Shown: positions 23,004 to 36,884 of the stretch, one piece after another | Position numbering within the stretch: position 1 is the stretch's first letter | Layout: the number at the start of each line of letters is the position of its first letter | Assembly (NCBI GenBank): GCA_954871525.1 | Contig: OX940865.1 | Span: 16,506,606-16,570,605, forward strand | Direction of reading: 5' to 3' | Origin: Parietaria judaica | Lineage: Eukaryota; Streptophyta; Magnoliopsida; Rosales; Urticaceae | DNA length: 64,000 nt | The notes under the pieces: model-generated | The model's input: only the letters and a program-made list of their open reading frames with translations | The model's database searches: none | Told to the model about the DNA's origin: nothing | Translations under genes and position numbers: made by a program

Positions 23004-26000
23004 ACGGGCAACTTGTGATATTGGTATATATATTAATATTTCCTCTATTTTTATTTTATTTTTAATCATCCGAAAATGGCTGCATGTTTTGTACAGGTGT
23101 ACTCCGCTATGTAAATGCGGTCTAGACAAGCAATAAGTATCAGCAACATTCGCACACCCGCAATTCGTACTTGCTGAGTTTTGAATCCCACTTTACCGGT
23201 ACTGCTTTGAAGATAAAATATAGAACAATTAAAATAAAGAAATATTTTAGTATTATATTTTTGGTGTTTCACGTGTATTTTAGTATATTCTTTATTTATT
23301 ATTTTTTTTTTATTTGAGATGAGTCTTTATTTTCTTATAAAGTAAACGATATCTAAGCATCAAGTGGCCATAACTCTGATCACAACGAGAACGAACAATT
23401 GTAGTTCTCTCTGTCATCTTATATTTCACTTTATCGATTTAACTTCTGATTTTATTTTTAGGTTTAATCCAAACATTATTAAGATTATTTATACTAGAGT
23501 TCAAATCGAATTATGTTTAATGATTGACGTTTATGTCATCCTTGCTATTCTAGACAAAAGTGCTTAAAGCCTTATCAATGATAATATTGATAGTTTAATT
23601 AATTAATGAACTCCAAACAATACATGCATAAGTCCTTATATCATGAACTTGATTTTTCTTAATGGATCTTAACCTATCTCTCACATATTACATGCTCATA
23701 TATATGTGATTTATACACGTAAAATATATACAGGAATTAAAATGAATAGTAAAAAAAAATTATGACCAACAAACAAAATTTGCCATATTTATATTTATCT
23801 TTTAGGCTTTAAGATGGAAAATGTAATTTAAGTAATTATGCTCAACTAGTGCAAACTGCAAAATATTATAAACCTAAAGAAAAAACAGTAACAAAAATAT
23901 TTAAGGTTCACTTTACGGAGGATTTAAGTTGACTTATTTGTTGGACATTTGGTGCATTTAAGATACGGTAAAGTAAAATTTAAAATACATTCATAATACA
24001 CTAAAATAAAATTTTGAATAAGTACAACTTTAACTATATTTGACACCTTAAACCAACTTTATATTTCTTGATCTTTGTTAATAAAATAACAATAATGGTA
24101 GCTAAGTAGTATGTGTTTTAAAACAATACGAATTTTGCTAACGTCAAATCAAAAAGGTGAAATATTGATAAAATGAATGCGAACTATGTACAAAAGTAAT
24201 ATTACAAAGAGTATAATAACCTCTAAAAAAAGAATATATATATATAATACAATTAGGTGCACCAATTAACATGCATATATAATAGGTGAATAATTATGAT
24301 ATATAAAAAAATATTCAGCTTCGGAAATTTGAGCATATGTACTAAAATATAATTACTTTAATTAGTCATGTACTTGTACTATAATTTCATGATAAGAAAA
24401 TATTCAAATGTTCAAGTCGAGTCTGCTTCACCTAAAAGCTCAACTTTAATTTAAAAAATATGTCCGATTCTTTTTTCTTACTTATAATATCTTCGTCTAC
24501 ATGTCTTATATAGTTTATTATTTTCTCCTTCGCACTGTATAAATGTAACACCGATCGTCTCGAAATTAGTGACGCGTGAAGGTTTTATAATAATATTTAT
24601 ATTTGATTTTTCACGTTAGGGTTTATCTTTTTTTGAATGAAAAAAAATAAAATAATAGAATTTGGAACGTTTTTATCTTTTAGCATTTCGGACTGTAATT
24701 GCATGCTCTGATCAATCTCATACAATATTACTACATTACACAGAAACTCAGAAAGATATACGATTATGGAAATTATCTTTCTCTCAGAATTACACCTTTA
24801 GTATAGTTTATTATTTTCGTTGAAAGAATGTGTGAAAGTAACAAGTCAGTACTAAAAATATGTTGAATTTGTGCCTTGCTTTTTTGCATGCTCTTGTAGT
24901 TATCGAAGACGGGGACTTACTTTATAATGGTCAGATATCACTCTGCTTCAAATTTAGTTATATGTTTAATATTCCTTTTATAGAGGATAGTACATGATTT
25001 ATTTATTATATAAATTATAACCAAAATGAAATGCGTGTATACTTGGTTTTAATATGAAAAATTAATTAATACTTTTAACTTTGGTATATAATCACTAGAG
25101 TATACGTTAATAGAAGGCTTATTTTAGCGGTATCAATTGGTATATATTTTTAAAAGAAATGGCTCTTAATAGCTAAATTGAAACGTGTGATTAGCCAAAT
25201 AATCAACATTTTCTTTTTCTTTGCAAAATAGCCAAATTGATGAGGTGGCTATTTAATAATATATATTTATACTTATAATACCCTTTTAACATATTAACGT
25301 GTATTAACGAAGTTAGTTTTTCTTAAAAATAAGAGCATTTACTTGTATAATAACATATTGTATACCTATAATACCCTTTTTAACATATTAACGTGTATTA
25401 ACTTAGTTAATTTGTTTAAAAATAAAAAATCGTGATTAAATTTAAACAAAAAATTAATTTATTTTTAAACAAATTAACTTAGTTAATACACGTTAATATA
25501 GTTGATACACGTTAATACAATGGTAATACAGTCTTTCGTGATTTATTAGTGTGGTTGATTGGTCATTTGACAATATTAATTAAAACATTGGCTATTTGGC
25601 TCATTAGTTTTTGAAGTTTGGTTGCGTGGCTATAACGCCTTTTTAAAATTAGCATATTTTTTCTGACATGTTGAAAAATGATTAAAAATATTTAATTTTG
25701 CAATTTTTTTTTACTAAGTATTTATATTTTTTATAATTTTTTTCTTCGTTCGTATGAGAATTTCACTTTAATTGTTAGGGAATAACAAGATTCATTCATT
25801 GTTTCATTTTTGCATAGTATATAGATTACATTCATAGTATATAGAATACATTCGATAATTAGCGAATTTACTTTTGAATAAGTAATATTTGCACACACGT
25901 AAAGAGCGGACCTACGGCAACTCCGGCACATTATCTCCGACAATTTGGTCTCCCACAATTCATATCATGAGTCTACTCCACACTAGATAACATTTATATG

Positions 26001-26709
26001 TCCTTTTTTATTTTTGCCAAAAATTAAAATTCAAACACAAAGTTCTTACAACGTCCAATACTGTCAATTACTAATTCAAAACGAAATAATAAAAAATATT
26101 AATCGTCTAGCTAACTAGGGTGAATCTAAAGACTAATAAAAAAATGTGTCTTAAAAATTTGATCATCTCATGCATTAATTAAACACTTAAATCTCAAATA
26201 TGTACTAATTAGATCTCAACGAGGTTTCTTTGTGACTTCCTTGTTATTTAATGAACGTGAATTGAATTTAATGCTTAAACTCTTATTAATAAATTTAATG
26301 CTAACTCTCCTCGGATGCTAGATTTGGCACACTGCCAAACTAATATTAAATGTAATAATATACGTGTACACGACATGATATTAAACACAATTGTGTTGGT
26401 TTATTAACCCATATTTATTTCTTTCGATGACTCTTTTCTAATTCCATTTATTTTATTGTCAAGTTGCACGAAATAGAGAGAGGTGGAACATTTTACGGGA
26501 CGTAGTAAATTTGTTTATTATAATTATATAACTTTGAAAAATAATATGACAAATAATTCAATAAGTAAAAATACATAGCTATGATTTTTATTTAATTAAA
26601 ATAATATTACTCAAATGCAATTATTTAGTAAAGACAACCCTAATTTTTTATTTACTCCTGTAAATATTGAGGGCATAAGACACCTAATGTTGTATTTACT
26701 CGTGCAAAT
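23004..26709. other. AT-rich intergenic DNA
   Basis: No gene is supported. It contains the inverted-repeat element at 25155-25640. Elsewhere only short AT-rich open frames and TA runs (for example about 24234-24246) are visible. Confidence 0.6.
25155..25640. mobile_element. AT-rich foldback element (TAGCCAAAT family), copy 1
   Basis: The left arm begins near AATAGCTAAATTGAAACGTGTGATTAGCCAAAT. The right arm ends with ATTGGCTATTTGGCTCATTAG...GCGTGGCTAT, its approximate inverse. The inner arms share CGTATTAAC / GTTAATACACG motifs around TTAACTTAGTTAA. The same words fill the element at 51293. No clean target duplication was found. Confidence 0.6.
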
Positions 26710-27380
26710 TGTTGACGTGGTTTCGCACGTCAACGGTCGAGTGTATTGTGAATGAGATTTCGCGATGAAGATGCTAAGATTTTTGTGGATCCTGACCTCC
26801 GCGTCGTCGATACTATCAACGATGACACACGAAAATGTAGAATGAAGAAAATAAATAAATTACCAGAGTTTTTTAAAGAGGTTCGTCCCAATGTGATAGT
26901 TGACTACGTCCTCTGTACGTTTATTGCTTTTTGAAAGATTGATCAATCGGAACCACAAAGCCAATTCCTAATAGATCGAAAATAAAAGATTGTCGCAGTA
27001 GTGGACTTGACTGGTCGTCGTGGGGTTTGAATTCAAGTCGTGGCTATTTTTCTGGTCGGTCTTCGGGAGTTTGAATTGAGGTGGTTGACCAGGTTTGCTC
27101 GTGCTCGAATGTATGGCTCTCTTATGCTCGGGGATTTTATTCAACTTCTGCTCGGATCCCTTTTGAGACAATTAGTCCGGGAGGAGTCTTGGGTGTTGGT
27201 TTTAACCAAGTGTTTGAAGTGAGATTTTGAGTTCTCCTCGAATTTTTTCTTTGGAACTCTGTTCGGACCTCTTTTGAGCTTATTCTGCTCGGGCGAACAT
27301 CTTGCCTTTTGAGCTTTTAGCTTTGCTCGGGCCCAAACACGATCAAGTGACTAGTGGGCTTTTGGACTTTGTATTTCACA
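26710..27380 (+). mobile_element. LTR-like remnant, possibly Ty3/gypsy
   Basis: It opens with TGTTGACGTGGTTTCGCACGTCAACGG-type sequence, an 8-base inverted pair (TTGACGTG / CACGTCAA) of the kind that starts several plant gypsy LTRs. It continues into a GATCCTGACCTCCGCGTCGTC segment and a TGCTCGG-rich stretch to about 27330. No second LTR, coding region or target duplication is seen. The 60-codon open frame at 26752-26934 is probably LTR sequence and not a gene. The right boundary is a guess. Confidence 0.4.
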
Positions 27381-30109
27381 AGCCCAATTTTGTATGAATA
27401 TTTTAAATATATTCATAACTTAGGTCATAGACAATTTAACCTATAAATTTAATTAATGACCTCGCAATTCCAATTCATGGAACGAATTTACACATCAACA
27501 TAAATATGAAATTTTTAAATGGATTATATAAAAAAATTAAAAAAAAGCCTCCGTCTTACTCTAAAGTTGTTTAGAATCAATATTTATAAAAATAAATTAT
27601 TCTATTTTCTTATTAATATTCATTATTTAATCATGATTGACGGTTTACATTTTTTAATATGTCATTATTATTATTTTAATTAAAAATTGAGATTATAAAA
27701 ATGATCGAGAAACCGTGATTCTAACACTGATTTTTCCGCAATTTTCCAAAATAAAAACCGGTAGTTTTATTTTACGAGTTATACAGGACTAGTTTTTTTT
27801 TTTTTTTTCCTTTGAGAAAAACAAAAAGAGTATGAAGACAAACTTTGAAGAGCGTTTATTTTTTCACTACAAAACAATATAAGTGCCACGTTTCATAATT
27901 TATTTTTTCAAAACTTACCCTTCAACGCGTGCTATTTTTCCGAACCTTTTATCAGAAAAGTTGCGAAAAGGCAACAAATTAACATATATTATACAATAAA
28001 AAATATCGTCGTAAACGACAACATGTTTCAAGAATAAAACTTTCTGTCATTTCCTTTACATAGGCCAGTTATCATAACAAATAATAATTTGATTATTAAG
28101 ATTAATAGCGGCATAAGTGCTTGTTATTCTAATTCTTAAAGTGAAAAATAATTATAAAAGTACTTATATATAGTCGATAAAAAAGAGGTGATACATTTTT
28201 TGTGCACTTTTTTACGGACACTGGTAAAAAATTTAGCATAGTATTATCAAATTATATCTAAAATATACATTTACGTGCTTATCCAGCTATCTAGCATTTT
28301 TTTTCATTTGAATTCAACGAAAAAATGTTTTATCTCATATTTATGACTTTCCATACTTTTACCGTCATTTTTTTACTTTAGAACATTGCCGCATTAGTTG
28401 ATCAAAAATTTTATAGTTTACGACAACTATCTATTTTTTAATGACAAAAACCAATTATTATTTTTTTAAATGACAAAAGTTCCAATTGTTCAAAATTTAA
28501 CTTTTCTCCAAAATTCTGTCTATTCTTTCAATTGATTTAACAAATATTTAACGTATCATTATGTCTTAGACACATATTTCTTCTATAAATTTAACTTCTT
28601 TTAGTATTGGCTGGATTTTAACAAGTTGATGAAATATGAAGAAAATAAAAATTAGAAAGTACATAGTAAAAATTTTAACTCTGAAAAAATGTATATTAAG
28701 TACTTCTGGTGCTATTAACACAAAGCTATAATAATATAATTAATATTAATATCAATTATCAACTATCAAGTGCATGTTGGGATATGTTAACGTGGATTAG
28801 GTTTCCGTGTTAACTTTTCTTTCACCTTGAGTTGAATAATTAATAATAAATTAGTAACACGTTGCTAAAGGTTGAAGGAAAGACAGCTAATTACCGTAAG
28901 TAGACAGATATAAATAAGATTAACTAGTGCTAATCTTTACCATAAAAACAGTGTCAACGACATAGTAAAAGGCAACAGAAGCTCACATATCAATGAGTAG
29001 AACTGTTCATATTTGGCCTTACTATTCACAAAACTCCACGTCCTAACTTAACTATAGCTTATATTATATTAATGTTGGACATTTATTTCTTTAATACTCT
29101 ATTTTTGGTTTTCAAAAAAAAAATATACCCTTCATTTTATAAATATCCAAATATACTCTCAAATTCTCAATATATGATCTGAGAATGTTACTCGCCCTTT
29201 CTTTTCCTAATTGATAATGATCTTCATAATTCAAAATAATAATAATAATAATAATTACACAAAAATCCTTAGACCGTCATTATCTCACGAGCGTCTCCCT
29301 TCCTCGCCCTTTACGTAATTGTCTTCTCGCCACAAAGCTATCGTATATTTCGACTTATTTTGAAAATGACTGTTTTATTTATATTTATATGAAAAATATA
29401 TAATATATATGTAAAAACAATTCCCTTGTATTAAAATATATATTATACACCCTTATTATTATATCCACGCTATATATATAATATGTTTATGCACTTCGAC
29501 ATGTCGGGAATAGGCCAAAGTTCAATAATCCATGCACAAAGCATAATTACGAGCACTCATTTAATTAAATTAAGCTTTTAATATTAGTTTGGTTCGAAAG
29601 TTGCCTTGCAAAACTGCCCTATCATAATAAGCATTACAACTAAAATATACATTAATTGTTCTCAATTTATAGTAGTTTTCATTATTATTGCAAATTTATG
29701 TATAGACTTGTCATCATTGTCTTTGTTTGCTTTCGATCGATCCTAGTTTTTAGTTGGTAGCTAGCGACTAGATTAAGCTCACCTAACTTAATCTTGTGTT
29801 TAAGATAAGCTCTAATTGTTTTGTGTAGATATTAGATATATAATATTGCTATGTACATAATTGAGTCCATATAGTAGCTTTCTCATAAAAAGGGCTCTCT
29901 CTTTTTCTTTTATTTTTTGGGGTCTGTTTATAATATCTTGCCATAACTTCCACCGTCTCCTCTATTTAATAAAAAAATATTATTTATGCGCAATAAAATA
30001 ACAATTTATAATTACAAAGAATGTATTGAATTATTAATAAGATTTGTTTTAAATTATAAAGATATTCTAAAGGGACATTGGAATAATTAAAAAATTCATT
30101 ATTTTTTAT
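27381..30109. other. AT-rich intergenic DNA
   Basis: No gene or complete element is recognised. A segment near 28330-28450 resembles one near 52350-52440 (TCTCATATTTAT...TTTAGAAC...TTGAT), suggesting a shared dispersed repeat. An AAT run sits at about 29238-29254. Confidence 0.55.
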
Positions 30110-31079
30110 GGGTAAATTCCGGCTAATGTACCCAATGTTTGATAGATTTTGGATTATGTATCCAATGTTTATTTTCAACGGCTAATGTACCCAAACTTTA
30201 TTCCGTTAGATTTTTTCATGTTTCTGTTACTTTACCGTCAACGAGTGATTATGTAAAGTTTTTTATTTTTGGCATAACTCACTTATTTTTTGTCCAAAAT
30301 TTATGCACGATCTATGGTTGGAAAGATAAGAGATAGACCTACAACTTTTATGTTGTAAGTTTTGTAAAAATAAAGTTCAAAAAATACAAAATTTCAATTA
30401 CTATGTAAAACTGGACATTAGTGTAATCCAAAATATTTGTTTCCAGCAAATTTTAATATACTTAATGATTTGTTTTGATGAAACATATAACTTAAAAGTT
30501 GTAGATAAATCTTTTATCTTTCCAACGGTAGTTTGTTTATAAATTTTGGACAATAAATGAGTGAGTTATGCCAAAAATATGTAAACTTTTTGCACATCAC
30601 ATTTTTCATATTTTTGGCATAACTCACTCATTTATTGTCCAAAATTTATAAATAAACTACCGTTGGAAACATAAAAGATTTATATATAAATTTTAAGTTT
30701 AATGTTTCATCATAAAAAGTCATTAGGTATATTAAAATTTGCTCGAAACAAATATTTTACGTTACACTAATGTCCAATTTTACATTGTAATTGAAATTTT
30801 GTATTTTTTTGGGATTTTGTTTACAAAACTTAAAAAACCAAAATTGTGGATCTATCTCTTATATTTCCAACCATAGGTCGTGCATAAATTTTGGACAAAA
30901 AATGAGTGAGTTATGCCAAAAATAAAAAAACTGTATGTAATCACTCACTGACGGTCAAGTGACCGAAATACGAAAAAATCTAACAGAATAAAGTTTGGAT
31001 ACATTAGCCGTCGAAAATAAACATTGGGTACATAATCTGAAATTGATCAAACATTGGATACATTAGCCGCAGTTTACTT
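30110..31079. mobile_element. 970-bp foldback element, copy 1
   Basis: The ends GGGTAAATTCCGGCTAATGTA and, reversed, AAGTAAACTGCGGCTAATGTA are inverted over arms of roughly 480 bases. A 40-base module (TTTTTGGCATAACTCACTCA...GTCCAAAATTTAT) occurs four times in alternating orientation, at about 30266, 30538, 30610 and 30884. The T-rich flanks allow a 7-8 bp duplication (TTTTTAT), which is low-complexity. No coding capacity. The same family and length recur at 39643. Confidence 0.88.
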
Positions 31080-31410
31080 TTTTTATTAGAAGTTATGATT
31101 ACACGTTATAATACTCATTTTTTGGAAGAAAAGCCGATAGCAATCTTGTTAGAGTATTATGTTTTTGTAGTCAACTAATAATCATAGTGTGTGCCACTAA
31201 ATAGCTTCCCTTCTTATTAGTGCTTAGTTTCATTGTATAAAAAATAAGTAATATGGGTATATTAAAAACATGGTAAAAGATTATTTTTTTGAAGGCATGG
31301 TAAAGATTGGGTGTTAAAGATATCGAATCATTTAAATGAGAATCAAACTGAAAGGGAAAAAATCCCATAATTGTATAGCATCATAATTAATTCTATGTTT
31401 TTACACTATG
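31080..31410. other. AT-rich spacer
   Basis: Nothing recognisable. It separates the foldback from the hAT-type MITE. Confidence 0.6.
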
Positions 31411-31995
31411 TTTTATGACAGGGGTGCAAGGAAAAACTCGTAACCGGATTTTAAAACTGTAATAAAAAATTATATGGTTTAAAATAATTGTAATCGAATT
31501 CTCTTGAAAACAAATTAAGGTAACCTTGTCCGGTTTCAAACGGGATGAGGTTACATGTTATTTATTTTAAAACCATTATATTTTTAGTCTGTTTTTATAA
31601 CCAGTTTTAAAATTAATTTTTTTGTTTGAATATTTTAAGATTAAATTAAGTAGGGTTATTTATAATATTTGTACTTTTTGAATTTATGTTTAAACTATAG
31701 TGGACTAGTATGCTTCTTTTGGACTGGGTTGTTTTGTTTGCGATTTATTTTGGACCGATATGTTTTATTGATTTTTAATGTGTTGAATGTTATATTAGAA
31801 CAAAGCATGTTAAGGTTACTAAACAAGTTACTCATATTTTGATAACTGAAAAATTAGGTTAGCCGATTTTCTTTTAACTGGTTTTAAAAAAACAGGTTAA
31901 GTTTATTCAAACATGACAAACCAGAATCAGTTTAAGGATACCAAATAGTAAAAAAAATTACAGGTTAACCGACTGGTTACATGCCTATTTTATGT
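31411..31995. mobile_element. Non-autonomous hAT-type element (MITE), 569 bp plus duplications
   Basis: The element proper, 31419-31987, starts CAGGGGTGCAAGGAAAAACTC and ends GGTTACATGCCTA, giving imperfect inverted ends of plant hAT style. Flanks are TTTTATGA (31411-31418) and TTTTATGT (31988-31995), a 7-of-8 match expected for an aged 8-bp duplication. The interior is rich in AACCGG / CCGGTT words in both orientations. No transposase. Confidence 0.75.
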
Positions 31996-34900
31996 TATTG
32001 AACTGTTTTTAGACCATTATAATTATTTTTACAAAAAAATAATTTATATTAAAAGCTACACTCGATTAAAAAAAAAAGGTATTGAAATAAAGTATAATAC
32101 TGCTTTTATGTGCTTGCATACTCAAAATACAATTTTTGGAGGAGCTAAATATGATGGACATTCATGGCAAGTAAATATAATTGAAGGTTAGAAAAAATAA
32201 TGTAAATTATTAGGCGTATTTTGGCGAAAAGTTAGATATACCGATTAATACTCGGCTCAAAGCCAAAGCCAATTCCGAGTTTGCCACACCAACTTTGAGA
32301 ACCACATTCTCTTCCATGGTTGGAAGTCCTATCGGGCCATCGATGATAAGGCCACTCTCGGCTACACTTGCAGTTGCAGCCACCCTGGGATCTATTGAAG
32401 TCTCAACTCACCTACTAGGACAACTCCAATCACAAACACCATAAATTGCACTATTTTAGTGGAGTTTTAATACCATAAATAATTTTTACTCCAACCACAA
32501 CACTAAATATTACATCAAATACAATTCATTTTATATTTTATTAATATTTTTTTATCTATTTAATTTATATTTATTTACTTTATAAATTTCTTAATAATAT
32601 AAGTAAATTTTGTTTGATGTTGTGAACAATATCACATCAAATATGGTGCCACATTCATTATTCCATTTTAGCAAAATAGTGGGATTTATAAAATCTTATT
32701 GAAGAATTTGGGGTAAAAATCACACGAAAATATTATTTTGGAGTCTCATTCAAGATGGCCTTGTCCGCCTATAAAAAGGCTCTTCTATTTTATATGAGGC
32801 AAGCTAATTAGTACTTATAATGTGGTATGATGTTTTTTTTCTTTTTCTTTTCTTCGGATAATGTGATTTTATGAAATAACTTGTTATTGTAGTACCAATG
32901 ATAATACAAATTAGCTATAGATGAATGAGCTCTTCTCTTCCCAGCAAAGCCAATTAGTGCGAATTGGACAAGAATCCAGCATGTTCACGTCTTGTCAAAT
33001 TACAAAAATAATACACAAAACAAAAACAAATAAAAAATTGCAAAAATAAAAAAAAAATCAATTTCAGTCAATAGAATTAATAGAATAGCTGTATTGTTTT
33101 TTATAGACCTGTTAGGTTAAATGGGATAATTATAAATTATAATCGCTTACTTGGTATTGTCTAATCTGAAAGGGACTATTAAAATTAAAATCTTTTAGCC
33201 GCTTATTAAAAATCTTGCGTTTGATTAACCTTGTTAGGTTGGAACATAAATTATGTGGATATTTTAAAACTATATAGTGGGATCAAGCTTCTTAATTACA
33301 CAATATAATTAATTTGGCTGCTGGTTGGTGGGATTAATCTTTACAATTATATTTGTTTTGCTGCTTTTATCTTTCCGCAATTAACGAAACAATTAAGCTT
33401 ACTAATTAAATAGTTACAACTTTAATTAGGCTTTTACAATTGGAAAAAATAATTAAAACAAAATGTATAATTAAAACGACAGTAACAAATAAAGCAAATT
33501 TCGATACCGTATTTATCGATAATTTCAATTTTCGACACGGAATTTAATTTAACATACTTCTTTAAGTTCATATATAGCTAAGTTGTAAGTAAATATCCAT
33601 CTTTTTTTTTTGTTTATCGTGAGCAACATTCACTTTATCACATCCATTATTCCACTAAGAAAATAAAGTTGAAAGTTACTTTGTGGAAACCAACGATGAA
33701 GATATTATTCTCTCTTTTATTTATTTTTTCACTTTTAATTATTATTACATGATGGGTTTACCACTTTTAAATAATGTCCAATGCTAGATAATTCCCATTT
33801 AATCACTCAGCTCAAAGTGGATTAGGTAATTAGATTCCTATTTCTTTGGATGACAATACATGTGCCTTAAAGATCAATGTTTATCAACTAACATAATCAA
33901 TGGTCATGATTGTATGCCTTTTAATTCCTTAATTTCACAACTTTATAATCATCAATTATCATTTTTGTGAACTAGGATTTAATAGAGAAAGGGATCTTTA
34001 ATCATGACTAGGTATTGTAATTAAATCAAGGACATATAGAAATAAAAAAAAAAATCACCATATAAAGAATTCAAATATTGAAATTGTACTAAATAGATTT
34101 CAAAACAACTAATTATAATCTTTAAAGCATCGATCAAAACACACACACAAAATAATTATTTAGCATTATTCTAGATGATATTTGATAATATTATAATCGC
34201 ATCAAAATACCAAGGAAAAAAAATTAGCACGGTTCTTCATTAATGATAGTAAATATATACTATAATTTTGGCATCAAATAATAGTTTTTAATTATAGTGC
34301 GTGATATTGTTGTCTCCAGCCGAAAATTCATGAGACATTTATATAATATAATGGTATGGCAATAAATTAATACACGTATAGTAGTATGAAAATTAGTCAG
34401 AGATAGTATCCAAAGAAGCCTTGTTCAGTTTTGGTCGGAAAATTTTGTCCACCTTCTGTTTTGGACTCTTCTTCCACGTTTTTGCCATACTATTGTATTG
34501 TTTGCGATTCTTGTTTTATTTATCAAATTCATTGTCGAATTTTATTATTTAATAAATGCCTAAGTATTCATACTCATACAAACCTACCCGATCGGGTCAA
34601 ATACCACACGCTTGTTGTCACATGGCACACTTGTCAATGTCACCTCTTAATTTACATAGGATTCCGTTGCTGCATTGCATTATTCTCTCTCTCTCAAGAT
34701 TGCAAACATATATGGTGTAACTAAAAACCACAAAATTCATGAAAATCTTATAAATTTATTAATTTCTTTTTACAAAATAGCAACAAAAAAAATGGTATTA
34801 AAAAGAGAAGATAATACTATATTTTGTTTAATATTATTGATACATCAATAATTATATAATATATGTCAATATTATTTGCGTAATTGCGTTATACATATCC

Positions 34901-35961
34901 GTCGGCAATTGTAACTGTATGATCTTATCAGGGGGTGGGGGTGGACCGTGTGGTTCAAGACACCCCCTCCAAAATTTGTATAATAATATTTCATCTTTTA
35001 AAAAAATAGAGTAAATTATATTTATTTTTATCTAAATCTCCTCTTGATTTAAAAAAAAAAGACCCTTTAAATCATAAGAAGTGATATCTTTCAACTAAAG
35101 AAACTTTTGCCATGTCACTTTCTCAGCATGTTTCTTTTCCAAAGCTTGATGCCTACTAATCATCTTTGCAAGAATTCTTATATAAGATGTGTAATTACAG
35201 AAGAGTACTAGTCATGGGAGCTCATAAATTGAGAAAAGAAAACAAAAATCAATGGAATGCTCTGTATAAATAAAGTATAAAGTGGTTAATCCGAATTAAA
35301 GACGTTTCCTAACACTACTTTTGTGATGAATCAATTACACAATATAATGATAGATGAATAGCTCAAAAAAAGTTTATTTATTTGATCCAGAATAATATTA
35401 TTCATGATATCCATATATATTAAGACTATTATTATTATATAACGAATTCTTTTCAGAACATGTGATACCGGAAAAACAAATTGTAATGTAATATATTTCG
35501 CTAGTTTTTTATATCAAATCATATTATAAAAACCGGTACCTAAATTTTAGGTATCTTTGATATTGAAAATCTATCCATATACATAAGGTATTATATACAA
35601 TTATAGATATTTCAGAATTATATATGTCTCAATTAAGTGTCAAAACCTATAAATAACACGTTATCGATACCTATCCTAAATTTCAACACAAGGGTGAAAA
35701 GGATAGATCAAGCATGGAAGTTGATTTCTTCTCCTTGTTGTTACTCGATCTCTTATTCCAAATATAAAAATAAAACAAAAAGATTTAAATGTGTCAAAAA
35801 TATGTATTCAAAGTTCAAACACTTAGTGGGGACCCATAATATGCACGCACGAACTCTCATGCATGCAATGCAATGCAACACAAACAACGCCTTCAGTTTA
35901 TTATATTTTATTCTTATACGAGACATGCAAATCTTTCCCTTCTTCTCATTATGGAAAAGGA

Positions 35962-35965
<4 letters not shown>
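31996..35965. other. AT-rich intergenic DNA
   Basis: No gene is supported apart from the small GC-richer island at 32251-32430. A C/G-rich run, GGGGGTGGGGGTGG, stands out at 34931-34944 in otherwise AT-rich sequence. Confidence 0.55.
32251..32430. other. GC-richer open island, possible gene relic
   Basis: About 180 bases with balanced composition, open in several frames on both strands, in a region where stops are otherwise dense. The minus frame (with GLIIDGPIGLPTMEENVVLK) and the plus frame (with FENHILFHGWKSYRAIDD) both read like protein. I do not recognise either, and no splice or start context decides between them. It could be a captured exon or part of a retroelement. Confidence 0.3.

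Positions 35966-36047
<82 letters not shown>
35966..36047. repeat. (CT)n microsatellite, 82 bp
   Basis: An uninterrupted TC/CT tract. It creates the apparent Ser-Leu and Arg-Glu open frames on the two strands, which are not genes. Confidence 0.97.
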
Positions 36048-36050
<3 letters not shown>

Positions 36051-36656
36051 ATGGTTCCTATCATCTAGTCATGACTCATGACTCATGAGGTTCTTCTCTG
36101 GAAAATGCATGATGTTTTATTAATTACAATATATATTATAATATCTTAAATGATTAAACGAATGTGTTTTGTCTAAGATACGGCAAATGGGTACAAAGAT
36201 TTTCTTTGCGTAGAAAGAAGAATGGCAAGTATATTAGGCTCTTGCTTAACCTTTGTTATTACTTGTATTTGCGGTATATATACTCAAATTTATTAAAACT
36301 TTCATAACATAATATCAAACTTTCAACTGTCTGGAATATATATCCAAAGGCATGCACGGAATTTGCATATTTAATTGATTTTTCTCACACTTTTGTTAAT
36401 ATTGAGTTTTTTAACGAGACAACTCAAACTAACACTTTTTTTTCTTCATGTTTTATTATTTTGTATGTTAAATTCTTTCATATGAGACACACACTTAAAC
36501 TGTGAGATATATATAAATATATACATAAACAACTGGACATATATTAAATTTCACGATCTTGAATATTTATTCTGAGCAACTGAAAGATTAAGAATATGCC
36601 GGAAAATTTTAGATAAGCCTGGAACTTTTGAATGAAGTAAGTTCTTATTGGCTATT

Positions 36657-36693
<37 letters not shown>

Positions 36694-36884
36694 CTAATAT
36701 TCATTGTCTTTAGACATTATTTTAATCAAATCTAATGAGTTAGGTCGCTTCCATGTTTTATTATTGGATGACTTCAGAATATTTATTTTCGAATATATAT
36801 ACTTTGACTATATATCTAAGAACACCACCGTCCGACCAAAGCAATTTGTGTTTTGTTTTATATGCAATATGCATATATATATAT
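36048..36884. other. AT-rich spacer with TA/TG microsatellite
   Basis: No gene. A (TA)n(TG)n run lies at about 36657-36692. Confidence 0.6.

Noticed and set aside
22755..23129. 124-codon minus frame across the 5' LTR boundary
   Set aside because: It is the LTR minisatellite reading plus chance flank; no start context outside the LTR and no domain.
26752..26934. 60-codon open frame MRFRDEDAKIFVDPDLRVVD
   Set aside because: It reads like protein, but lies in a probable LTR and has no domain or splice context.
35637..36088. Long open frames rich in Ser-Leu or Arg-Glu on both strands
   Set aside because: They are translations of the uninterrupted CT microsatellite at 35966-36047.
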